From assembly GCA_910586775.1 (NCBI GenBank), contig CAJUJN010000046.1:1-35915 (forward strand): a stretch of DNA of 35,915 bases, given 5' to 3'. Numbering within the stretch: the first letter of the stretch is position 1; each line of letters opens with the position of its first letter. The DNA is from an uncultured Acetatifactor sp. Its GTDB lineage: Bacteria; Bacillota; Clostridia; Lachnospirales; Lachnospiraceae. The notes below the pieces were generated by a model, which saw nothing but the letters and a program-made list of their open reading frames with translations, searched no databases and was not told the origin of the DNA. Below, in pieces: positions 15,281 to 23,029 of this stretch. A program made the position numbers and the translations under genes.

Positions 15281-16381
15281 TTATCCTTCGTATTTTTCGC
15301 TCTGGGCACGTATCAGCTCCGCATCGTCGAAATAATTGATCCGCATGGCGCTCTTGACCTCCGCCAGAGTCCGTGCCGCAACCTCCCGGGCTTCCTCGCT
15401 TCCCTTCTTCAGTATTTCATAGATGGCGGGAATGTCCTTTTCCATTTCTTTCCTGCGGTTGCGGATGGGCTCCAGGATTTCCTGCATGATATTGATCAGG
15501 AACCGCTTCACTTTCACATCTCCCAGACCGCCCCTCTGATAATGGGCCTTCAGTTCGTCCAGATTCGTATAGTCAGGCAGATATCTGCCAAAATGCTCCT
15601 GCCTGCAGAACGCATCCAGATAGGTAAATACCGTATTTCCCTCCAGATGTCCCGGGTCGCTGACCTGCAGATGAAGAGGGTCTGTATACATGCTCATAAT
15701 CTTAGTCCGCACTTCATCCGCCGTGTCCGCCAGATAGATACAGTTGCCCAGAGATTTGCTCATCTTCGCCTTGCCGTCGGTGCCCGGCAGTCTTCTGCGG
15801 GCCTCATTTTCCTGTAAGAGCGCCTCCGGCTCCACCAGTACAGGCGCATACACCGTATTGAACTTGTGCACAATCTCCCTTGTCTGCTCAATCATGGGCA
15901 GCTGGTCGTCCCCCACAGGGACAGTGGTTGCCTTGAATGCCGTGATATCCGCCGCCTGGCTGATGGGATAGGTGAAAAAGCCCACCGGGATACTGGACTC
16001 GAAATTGCGCATCTGTATCTCGCTTTTTACCGTGGGATTTCTCTGCAGCCTGGAAACGGTTACCAGATCCATATAGTAAAAAGTCAGCTCGCACAGTTCC
16101 GGAATCTGAGACTGAATGAGTAAAGTGGATTTTGCCGGATCCAGTCCGCAGGAAATGTAATCCAACGCCACCTCTATGATATTCTGTCTTACTTTCTCCG
16201 GATTTTCGATATTGTCCGTGAGTGCCTGGGCATCGGCGATCATGATGAAAGTCCTCTTAAATTGCCCCGAATCCTGCAGTTCCACCCGCCTGAGCAGCGA
16301 GCCTATATAATGCCCCACATGAAGTCTTCCTGTCGGCCTGTCTCCTGTCAGAATGATTTTATCCTTTTCCATGTTTTCCAT
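15281..16381 (-). CDS. trpS: Tryptophan-tRNA ligase
   Basis: A 366-residue class I tryptophanyl-tRNA synthetase. The HIGH-like motif is HVGH (21-24) in 'PTGRLHVGHYIGSLL', and the KMSKS loop is at 206-210 in 'GKAKMSKSLGN'. 'VPVGDDQLPMIEQTREI' is the tryptophan/adenylate region. It activates tryptophan and charges tRNA-Trp in the cytosol. The ATG at 16381 has GAGGAG 9 nt upstream; the 28-codon upstream extension has no support. No T-box antiterminator sequence is visible upstream. Confidence 0.96.
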   Translation of the reverse strand: MENMEKDKIILTGDRPTGRLHVGHYIGSLLRRVELQDSGQFKRTFIMIADAQALTDNIENPEKVRQNIIEVALDYISCGLDPAKSTLLIQSQIPELCELTFYYMDLVTVSRLQRNPTVKSEIQMRNFESSIPVGFFTYPISQAADITAFKATTVPVGDDQLPMIEQTREIVHKFNTVYAPVLVEPEALLQENEARRRLPGTDGKAKMSKSLGNCIYLADTADEVRTKIMSMYTDPLHLQVSDPGHLEGNTVFTYLDAFCRQEHFGRYLPDYTNLDELKAHYQRGGLGDVKVKRFLINIMQEILEPIRNRRKEMEKDIPAIYEILKKGSEEAREVAARTLAEVKSAMRINYFDDAELIRAQSEKYEG

Positions 16382-16492
16382 CTTCTTAATCTCCTCTTTT
16401 TGGACGGATTTTATACAGCCGGATGTCTGTTTCCCGCCTGACACCTCTGCGTATGGCCGAAACATCCTGCTTTTTCTGCCCTGAATGACCTT

Positions 16493-16501
16493 ATTATAAC
16501 A
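16493..16501 (-). promoter_or_regulatory. Extended -10 promoter for trpS
   Basis: On the minus strand, TGTTATAAT (the TATAAT is 16493-16498) forms an extended -10; the -35 is poor. It lies about 110 nt upstream of the trpS ATG. Confidence 0.5.
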
Positions 16502-16649
16502 TGAAATTTTCAGTAGGGGAACTCTTTTTATCTACGCCTGCAAATTCCGCCTTCCCCGGTTCCCGTTTTCTTTTCGGTAACCGGTCATCTGCTTACCGGC
16601 TTTCAAATGTCACCCTGCTCAATTCCTTTCAAAAATCTCCCTCTCAAAA

Positions 16650-16680
16650 TTGTAAACCTTTTTATTTTTGCGGTTGACAT
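16650..16680 (+). promoter_or_regulatory. BirA-like operator 1 upstream of bioY
   Basis: TTGTAAACC (16650-16658), 13 nt, GGTTGACAT (16672-16680). This matches the two-arm form of biotin-repressor sites, with a spacer slightly short of the common form. The right arm contains the bioY -35 box. Confidence 0.6.
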
Positions 16681-16702
16681 TTCGCTCTGTACCATATATA
16701 CT
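16674..16702 (+). promoter_or_regulatory. Sigma-A promoter for bioY
   Basis: TTGACA (16674-16679), exactly 17 nt, TATACT (16697-16702). It is embedded between the two BirA-like sites. Confidence 0.8.
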
Positions 16703-16706
16703 CTAT

Positions 16707-16739
16707 AATGTAACCCGGCATCTTGTCAGGGTTAACATT
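16707..16739 (+). promoter_or_regulatory. BirA-like operator 2 over the bioY start site
   Basis: AATGTAACC(C) at 16707-16716 and (G)GGTTAACATT at 16729-16739 form an inverted pair of biotin-repressor-like half-sites covering the expected transcription start. Confidence 0.6.
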
Positions 16740-16762
16740 TTACATACAGAGAGGTAAAAAAC

Positions 16763-17344
16763 ATGGCAAACATGACTACAGCTACCCCAAAAACCGAAAA
16801 ACCATTACTCACCCTGAAGCAGATTACTCTGGCCGGCCTGATGACCGCCGTCTTCTGTCTGCTTGGGCCGATATCCCTGAACATCCCCATAAGTCCAGTC
16901 CCCATTTCCCTGGGAATGCTGGCAATTTATTTCGTGACATCCGTACTCGGCATGAAGCTGGGAACATTCAGCGTCCTGGCATACATCCTTCTGGGCCTGG
17001 CAGGCGTACCGGTATTCACGGGCTTCACAGGCGGGGCCGGAAAATTGCTGGGACCTACGGGCGGATATATCATTGGCTACCTTTTCATGGCCTTAATCTG
17101 CGGTTTCTTTGTAGATAAATGGGGAAATCGGATACTTCCGGAAATCCTCGGAATGGTACTGGGCACTGTTGTCTGTTATATATTCGGTACGATATGGCTG
17201 GCTCACCAGGCCTCCTATACCTTCCCCCAGGCATTGGCGGCAGGCGTGCTTCCCTATATTCCCGTGGATGCGGTCAAGCTGGCAATCGCGCTGATAGCAG
17301 GACGGCAGATTCGCGCAAGGCTCCTGAAAGCCGGATTGCTATAG
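16763..17344 (+). CDS. bioY: Biotin transporter BioY (ECF S component)
   Basis: A 193-residue membrane protein of the BioY family, the substrate-binding S component of an energy-coupling-factor biotin importer. It has about six hydrophobic helices and the family segments 'GLMTAVFCLLGPISLNIPISPVPISLGMLAIY', 'GLAGVPVFTGFTGGAGKLLGPTGGYIIGYLF' and 'GVLPYIPVDAVKLAIALIAG'. The ATG at 16763 has AGAGAGG 8 nt upstream. No ATPase (A/A') or T component is adjacent, so it probably uses shared ECF modules. The two upstream BirA-like sites imply repression by biotin. The gene is monocistronic, ended by the hairpin at 17376. Confidence 0.95.
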   Translation: MANMTTATPKTEKPLLTLKQITLAGLMTAVFCLLGPISLNIPISPVPISLGMLAIYFVTSVLGMKLGTFSVLAYILLGLAGVPVFTGFTGGAGKLLGPTGGYIIGYLFMALICGFFVDKWGNRILPEILGMVLGTVVCYIFGTIWLAHQASYTFPQALAAGVLPYIPVDAVKLAIALIAGRQIRARLLKAGLL

Positions 17345-17375
17345 GGGCGGAAAACTGTCGGCGGAAACGCGATGA

Positions 17376-17427
17376 CCCGGATTCCAACGACCAGGAATCC
17401 GGGCTGTTATTTGTAACTTTTCTTTTT
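17376..17427 (+). terminator. Rho-independent terminator after bioY
   Basis: CCCGGATTCC pairs perfectly with GGAATCCGGG (17394-17403) around an 8-nt loop, followed by a T-rich tract. Confidence 0.85.
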
Positions 17428-17478
17428 ATTGCAGACTGTCCCTTTTTCATTGCTGTAAACCACCGATTTACCCGCTGC

Positions 17479-18006
17479 TCAGATTCCCGTGTCAGTATCA
17501 TAGAGTGTCACGATGTTCTCCTGAGAATCATACATGGTAATCGCCCCACAGTCCGCCGGCAGCACTACCGCAAAAGGCTCCTCCGGGTTCACGTTGATCA
17601 CATTCTCCTCCACATCATTATCCACCACAATCTTGCACACGCCATCTTCATTCATGGACAGAAGCGCGATTCCCTTGTCTTCAAATACAATCCCCTTCAC
17701 GCTGTCCTCCATATACGGGTCCGAACCGCCCTGACGGAAGAAATAACCGTAGGAAAACCCCTCCCTGCTCAAATAAATCGAATATGCACAATCATCCTTC
17801 TCCTCATCGTAGAAAAGCATGGCGCACATATTATCATTCACAGCCTGTGCCATTTCCCAACTGCTCTTGATGTTCTGGTTCTCCCTGGCATCCTGTTCCA
17901 GCCGGTTTGCCGATACTCCCAGCACATCTGCCTGCCATACAATCAGAAATGCCAACAGAATAATCAATACAATTCCCAACAGCAAGGGTATTTTCTCAGC
18001 TTTCAC
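17479..18006 (-). CDS. Small membrane-anchored protein, unknown function
   Basis: A 175-residue protein starting, by my reading, at a GTG (18006) with a perfect AGGAGG 8 nt upstream (18015-18020). The in-frame ATGs upstream (18057, 18123) have no such site. A single hydrophobic anchor follows at once ('IPLLLGIVLIILLAFLIVW', about 6-24), leaving an extracellular domain of about 145 residues rich in Asp and Glu ('AMLFYDEEKDDCAYSIYLS', 'CKIVVDNDVEENVINVNPEE'). No known domain is recognised. It lies 208 nt after the 841-residue anchored protein and could belong to the same transcript. Confidence 0.6.
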   Translation of the reverse strand: MKAEKIPLLLGIVLIILLAFLIVWQADVLGVSANRLEQDARENQNIKSSWEMAQAVNDNMCAMLFYDEEKDDCAYSIYLSREGFSYGYFFRQGGSDPYMEDSVKGIVFEDKGIALLSMNEDGVCKIVVDNDVEENVINVNPEEPFAVVLPADCGAITMYDSQENIVTLYDTDTGI

Positions 18007-18214
18007 ATTTATTACCTCCTGTTTTGGTTCCGTCAGTGCCCGTTCAGATATTTTCATTCGACAAAAATTTTCCCCGGCACCTTTTTTAAAATAGGCTGTA
18101 TTTATGGCTTCCGGCCGTTTCATGCCATAAATATGGTCACATTATACCATATCTTCCCATATCCGTCTACTTAAAAAAGAACACAGGAACCTCTTCCGTT
18201 TCTCACAGTATTCC

Positions 18215-20740
18215 CTATCCTGCCTTCCTATACGTAATAAACTGGTTTCCATTTTCTGCAAACCATTCTGCGGAATCGTTCAATCCCATTTTGTCAATAG
18301 TTCCGGTCAGGGGATTCAGAATGCCCGTATTGTATTCGTTAAATCCCACAAGCAGCACGGCGGAGCCGTCCTCTAAAAGCGCCAGCACAGGAATGTCCAT
18401 GTTCACATAATAAAGTACCGAATCCAGGCTGCAGCCTTTCAGGTCCAGTATGGCGGCATCCATCAGGTTCTCCTCCAGAATCTGAATCACATCCTCCCCT
18501 CTGTCCAGAAGGTACTGAGTGTTCCTGCTGATGCCCTCATATTCCAGCATGGTATCCAGACATACTGCCAGTGCGCTTTTTTCTTCTGTTGCCGCCGCTT
18601 CCTCAATGGCCATAATCTGGTTTCTTGCCGCCCTGATTCCTCTCGCCCAGACACGCTCCCCGTTTTTATCCACCACAGTGCCCGCCACGGCATCGGCCAG
18701 ACTCACCGCGCCTGCCGGAGAGATGAAAATCCCCTCCACGCCGTATGGGCCGAATACGTAATAAGCAGCACTCTCCTCCTCCGGAAGCTGGATCTTTCTT
18801 CCCCCCTCATACACCACTTCCATAGGGGTAAGAATCTGAACCGTCTTACTGTCTATTGTCTTTCGAAGCTGGATTTCCACATATCGTTCATATCGTTCCG
18901 TATCTACGGCCACGATTACATTTTTCCCGGTTTCAGGCTCTGTATTGTTCGTAATATGCTCCTGGTCCGCCTCCTGATATTCACCTGACTCCAGACGCCT
19001 CACCCTCTCCAGTGTAATCTGATTGTCCTCCACCACACATTCCGTCACATATATATCCGCCTGCCTGTATTCTTTCAGCAGTTCACCGGCAGCATTGCAG
19101 ATACAGACTTTATACATGGGGAAAAAGATACTGCCTGAGCTCTCCTTCACCACATCCGCTTCATAAGCCACGCCATATATAATGTCCTCCTCCATAAAGC
19201 CCAACGGCCTGATTACTTCTCCGTCTTCTACGGATATAGTCTTGCGGGTATCACTGCCCAGATTTCTGATTTCCAGCGCCTTGCTGTGGTATATGTCATC
19301 CCCTTCCGGCCATACCGCTATCCTCCGCCCTTCCGAAACCTGAAGTCCGCCATCCTGAATAATTTCCAGCATCCTGGAGTAAGTCCGCCCTGCCAGATCT
19401 ATTCCGTATACGCCGTTGTTCATCACAAAATACAGCTTCTGTTCCCGGTTCAGATACAAAAGCCGGCTCAGCTCGGCCTCCAGCACCGAACAGGTCCTGT
19501 CATAGGGAATGTAGAGCAGTTCTTCTATCGTGTTCTGAGAACTGTTATGGGTGTAGAGCTGAATTCCCACTTCCCCTTCATGTCTTCCCCTGTTCATATA
19601 GCCATAGACGGCAAACTGCACATTTCCGCCCTCATCCACATCCAGAATACGAATCCCATGCTGGTTATACATAGTGCGGGCATCCGCATTTTCCGCATCA
19701 TAAAAACTGAAAATAACAGTCAGCTTATTGGTGGTCACATTGTAGCTGAACAGCCTTCCCTCTGACTCAAATACGACTATATTCCCATCTTCGCTCTCCG
19801 TCATTTCCACATCCGTCCCCGTAATCCCCAACAGTATCTTGTCATTGGCGCAGAGCTGCCCCATGACAGGAATCTGGGACATGGTGCGCTCATAGTCCAG
19901 CAGATACATTCTGTCGGTGGTATAGCGAACCCGATAATATTCTTCTACATTGTAATAAACCGTATTTTTCCCTTCAGAAGTGGAAACAATGTAATCCAAA
20001 AGCAGAGAAGCCGTCTGGGAAGAGATTTCCGTCAGTTTTATGGTTGGGGCCTCTACTTCCCGCACCTCCAGGTCTCCCCAGGTAATCTGACGGAAGCTGC
20101 TGTGAATATTTACTTTATGAAAAGAACTGTTGTCCTCCAACCTGGAATTGGTTTCCAGATACTTGGTCAGCTCCCCTGCCGCTTCCCTGTCATAAAGTTT
20201 CTCATGAAAATCCCGGCAAAAGTCCAGTTTTTCCGTCGCATACAAGTCACTGCTCCAACGCACCCTGGTATAATAAGAAGCCTCCCTGCCGTCATCCAGG
20301 CTCAATATGATCTTCAAGGCATAGTCCGTATCCCGCTCGATCAGGTCTTTCAGGGTAATGGTACCGCTGATTCGCCCTGCTTCAACCTGCAGTTCCCTTA
20401 TCTCCGTATTTTCGATCAGCCGGGAGCCGTCGGCGCTGCGCACCTCAACGGAAACCCCGTTCACGGATTCCCCGTAAGTATCCACTACAAAGCCGGTTTC
20501 CCGCCCCTCTCCCAGGACAGTCACGTATTCCCTCTGGAAAGCAATGTCCGTATCCGCCAGGTAGCCGTGAAGCTGATTATATTCTATTCCCTCCCACACC
20601 ATGGTCACCAACGGAAGACTGGCAGGTGCCATTTCCATGGTCATATTATCATGTCCTCTGTTCATGAACTTGCCGACGATCACCAGCGCAAGCAAAAAGA
20701 CAATGAAAAAAACAGATAATTTAATAATGCTTTTTTTCAT
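18215..20740 (-). CDS. Large membrane-anchored protein with degenerate C39-like tail
   Basis: An 841-residue protein with an N-terminal anchor ('LSVFFIVFLLALVIVGKFM', about 8-26) and a long extracellular beta-rich region that may include WD/propeller-like strands (for example 'GNIVVFESEGRLFSYNVTTNKLTVIF'). The last 120 residues resemble a C39-like cysteine peptidase fold: 'ALAVCLDTMLEYEGI' aligns with the CxxT..Y.G helix, and 'NMDIPVLALLEDGSAVLLVGFNEYNTGILNPLTG' with the G.PVI...H.VLVVG...DP strand pair. The expected histidine before VLLVG is alanine, so it is probably inactive. The start overlaps the methyltransferase stop by 4 nt (ATGA). The role is unknown. Confidence 0.7.
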   Translation of the reverse strand: MKKSIIKLSVFFIVFLLALVIVGKFMNRGHDNMTMEMAPASLPLVTMVWEGIEYNQLHGYLADTDIAFQREYVTVLGEGRETGFVVDTYGESVNGVSVEVRSADGSRLIENTEIRELQVEAGRISGTITLKDLIERDTDYALKIILSLDDGREASYYTRVRWSSDLYATEKLDFCRDFHEKLYDREAAGELTKYLETNSRLEDNSSFHKVNIHSSFRQITWGDLEVREVEAPTIKLTEISSQTASLLLDYIVSTSEGKNTVYYNVEEYYRVRYTTDRMYLLDYERTMSQIPVMGQLCANDKILLGITGTDVEMTESEDGNIVVFESEGRLFSYNVTTNKLTVIFSFYDAENADARTMYNQHGIRILDVDEGGNVQFAVYGYMNRGRHEGEVGIQLYTHNSSQNTIEELLYIPYDRTCSVLEAELSRLLYLNREQKLYFVMNNGVYGIDLAGRTYSRMLEIIQDGGLQVSEGRRIAVWPEGDDIYHSKALEIRNLGSDTRKTISVEDGEVIRPLGFMEEDIIYGVAYEADVVKESSGSIFFPMYKVCICNAAGELLKEYRQADIYVTECVVEDNQITLERVRRLESGEYQEADQEHITNNTEPETGKNVIVAVDTERYERYVEIQLRKTIDSKTVQILTPMEVVYEGGRKIQLPEEESAAYYVFGPYGVEGIFISPAGAVSLADAVAGTVVDKNGERVWARGIRAARNQIMAIEEAAATEEKSALAVCLDTMLEYEGISRNTQYLLDRGEDVIQILEENLMDAAILDLKGCSLDSVLYYVNMDIPVLALLEDGSAVLLVGFNEYNTGILNPLTGTIDKMGLNDSAEWFAENGNQFITYRKAG

Positions 20741-21909
20741 AGCAGCTCCTTCAATGTAGGATTTACCTGCAAAAATTCCATCAGCCCGTCAGCCGCCAGC
20801 TGATTTTCCGTATTGTATACATTTGACCTGGAGCGCATCCCGGCTTTTTTTACTCCGCGGATCATCAGATTCTTCGGCGTATGTTCCATATCGATAAACT
20901 CCAGTATCTGGGTATCATAACCGTTTTTCTCCAGAAGATTGGCGCGAAGGGCATCCGTAATCAGCGCCGCCATGCGCTCTTTGATCACCCCATACTTCAA
21001 TACCGGCTGCAGCATGTCACAGTGGATCTGCCCATTCAACTCATGCTGACAGCAGGGAACCGCAAGGATAACGGAAGCCCCCCACTTTACTGCTTTCTCC
21101 AACGCATAATCCGTCGCCTTGTCACAGGCGTGGAGGGATACCACCATATCCACACTGTCCGCACCGTTGTAACTGCTGATATCCCCCTCCTGGAAATCCA
21201 GTCTGTCATAGTGAAGCTTCTCCGCCAGCTCGCTGCAGTGCCGTATCACATCCGCCTTCAGGTCCAGCCCGGTGACCTGGATATCTCTGCCTTCCAGCTG
21301 ATGCAGATAATAATACATGGCAAATGTTAGATAAGACTTTCCACAGCCGAAATCCACAATGCGGATGGTTCGTCCTGAAGGAAGCCTGTCCAAAATATCT
21401 CTGATATATTCCAGATAACGGTTAATCTGGCGGAACTTGTCATACTTCGCCCTGACAATCCGTCCCTCCGGCGTCTGAACTCCCAGTTCCACCAGAAAAT
21501 CCACCGACTGTCCCTCCTGCAGGATATACTGCTTTATGCGGTTATGGGACAAGTCGGCAGTCTTTCTCTCCTGTTCTTTTGTATTCCTGCAATTCCTGTA
21601 TTTTATGGTAATCTTTCCCTTTTTGCTCACCAGCACTGTGGCTTCCTTTGTACCATTGCCAATCTGTGCCTGGCGGAAGCAGTTCTCCACATAATCTGCC
21701 AGACGCTCCTGCATCCTGACTTTCCTATGGTTGGAATGAAATACCTTATTCTCCCGATATAGTGTCTCCTGAAAATAAAGTTCCCCTCTGATCAGCACGG
21801 GGCGTATCTTTACCTTCTCTGCCCTTGCGGCATCCCTTGTATTGCTCAGTACAATCTGTATTAAATCCTGATCCAGCATCTGCCGGAAGAGTTCTCTCAG
21901 TTCATCCAT
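20737..21909 (-). CDS. Class I SAM-dependent methyltransferase (METTL25/PF13679-like)
   Basis: A 390-residue methyltransferase. An N-terminal region of about 170 residues precedes the Rossmann domain with motif I 'IVDFGCGKSYLTFAMYYYLHQ', the acidic residue in 'VTGLDLKADV', 'VVSLHACDKATDYAL' and the diagnostic 'ILAVPCCQHEL'. This combination is typical of the METTL25-like group often annotated only as SAM methyltransferase; an RNA or protein substrate is likely but not shown. The ATG at 21909 has only a weak ribosome-binding site. Its stop overlaps the start of the 841-residue gene by 4 nt. Confidence 0.88.
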   Translation of the reverse strand: MDELRELFRQMLDQDLIQIVLSNTRDAARAEKVKIRPVLIRGELYFQETLYRENKVFHSNHRKVRMQERLADYVENCFRQAQIGNGTKEATVLVSKKGKITIKYRNCRNTKEQERKTADLSHNRIKQYILQEGQSVDFLVELGVQTPEGRIVRAKYDKFRQINRYLEYIRDILDRLPSGRTIRIVDFGCGKSYLTFAMYYYLHQLEGRDIQVTGLDLKADVIRHCSELAEKLHYDRLDFQEGDISSYNGADSVDMVVSLHACDKATDYALEKAVKWGASVILAVPCCQHELNGQIHCDMLQPVLKYGVIKERMAALITDALRANLLEKNGYDTQILEFIDMEHTPKNLMIRGVKKAGMRSRSNVYNTENQLAADGLMEFLQVNPTLKELL

Positions 21910-22003
21910 ATATTCTGTCTCTGTCTTTAAATTTATCCGTTCCGTTTCACCGCATTATTCTGCCTGAAAAAATTCCTCAAAACAGAATCATTATTCCGAA
22001 ACT

Positions 22004-22411
22004 TTATTGCAACAAATAGAAATTTCCTCTTCGCCCCCCATGGCGGCGTTTATATACCTCATTAAACAGCAGAATCAATATCATGTCCTCGGCAGGTGCC
22101 TGTTCTTCCTCTTTTTCCAAAATTCCGCAGATTGATTTCGCCAGGGCGCACAGACTGCACCTGTCCGGATATTCGTCATAAATCATGCTTCCCTCATAGT
22201 CTGCCTTATCCAAAACATCCGCGATTCTTTTCTGATAGCGTTTCACATCATTAGGATACATCTGCTGCAGGTACTCCAGATCCTGTATCAGTTCCCTTTC
22301 TTTGCCGGGCCCAAGATATCCCGGGTACGTCATATAAAAAGGAAGGGGCCCTTTCCAGCCCCTTGCCTCATTTTCCGGCAACGGCTGCAACAGCTTAGAA
22401 TGAAATTCCAT
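22004..22411 (-). CDS. Conserved hypothetical protein downstream of atpC
   Basis: A 135-residue soluble protein with no recognised domain. 'DLEYLQQMYPNDVKRYQKRIADVLDKADYEGSMIYDEYPDRCSLCALAKSI' is a helical, charged stretch that I recall as conserved in Lachnospiraceae proteins of unknown function; CSLC could bind metal. The ATG at 22411 has a weak purine-rich site upstream. It lies 85 nt after atpC, with a small CTGTT/AACAG hairpin between, and may be cotranscribed with the ATP synthase operon. Confidence 0.65.
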   Translation of the reverse strand: MEFHSKLLQPLPENEARGWKGPLPFYMTYPGYLGPGKERELIQDLEYLQQMYPNDVKRYQKRIADVLDKADYEGSMIYDEYPDRCSLCALAKSICGILEKEEEQAPAEDMILILLFNEVYKRRHGGRRGNFYLLQ

Positions 22412-22496
22412 ACGTTTTTCTCTCTGTTTTTTAACAGCATATGCGCATTTTCATCCAATTGTTACCGGAAACTATCAAAAATCCTGTTTTCTAATG

Positions 22497-22901
22497 CTAC
22501 TTCAATACTTCGATACGTGCCAACGCTCTCTGCAGAGCAGTCTCTGCTTTGGCGATGTCCGTATTCGGCGCCTTACTGCTCAAGCGCTTCTCCGCACGCT
22601 CCCTGGCGGATTTTGCACGGTCTTCGTCGATTTCCCCGGGCCATTCTATGATCTCAGCCAGAATCGTCGCACTCTCCGGCAGAATCTCGGCAAACCCTGC
22701 ATGCAGAGCTGCCTTCTTTTCGCCTTCCGCCTCGCTGATATGCAGGATGCCAGGCTTTACGATCACCGTCATCGGAATATGGCCCGGAAGCACGCCAATC
22801 TCACCTTCTGTAGTATTGAACTCCACCATCTCCACCCGATTCTCATAGAAAACCCTGTCGGGCGTGATGATACGCAGAAGGAATTCGTTCTTATCTGCCA
22901 T
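22497..22901 (-). CDS. atpC: ATP synthase epsilon subunit
   Basis: A 134-residue epsilon subunit, part of the central stalk that links F1 rotation to Fo and can brake ATP hydrolysis. The N-terminal beta barrel contains 'RIITPDRVFYENRVEMVEFNTTEGEIGVLPGHIPM'. The C-terminal helical hairpin ends 'KAETALQRALARIEVL'. The ATG at 22901 has AAAGGG 5 nt upstream. It is separated from atpD by a 128-nt gap filled by structured repeat copy 2, which is unusual because atpD and atpC normally almost touch. Confidence 0.95.
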   Translation of the reverse strand: MADKNEFLLRIITPDRVFYENRVEMVEFNTTEGEIGVLPGHIPMTVIVKPGILHISEAEGEKKAALHAGFAEILPESATILAEIIEWPGEIDEDRAKSARERAEKRLSSKAPNTDIAKAETALQRALARIEVLK

Positions 22902-22921
22902 AATTTCCCTTTCTTAATTTA

Positions 22922-23029
22922 AGTTCCGCATCCACCCATCCCCTACCAGGTCACGCGGAGAATTTTCGGCCGCAAAATGATGCCTCCGCAAATCCTCCGG
23001 GTAGCGAACGGGGGATGCTGTTTTATAAA
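22922..23029 (-). ncRNA. Structured intercistronic repeat, copy 2 (between atpD and atpC)
   Basis: The second copy of the three-stem element. P1 pairs 22928-22933 with 23013-23018, P2 pairs 22943-22947 with 23000-23004, and P3 pairs 22956-22965 with 22990-22999 (one G-U on the minus strand). It begins at the atpD stop and ends 20 nt before the atpC ATG. It shares TTCCGCATCC and GGATGCTGTTT with copy 3. Confidence 0.72.

Noticed and set aside
16382..16492. T-box leader upstream of trpS
   Set aside because: No AGGGTGGNACCGCG-like antiterminator or specifier structure is visible.
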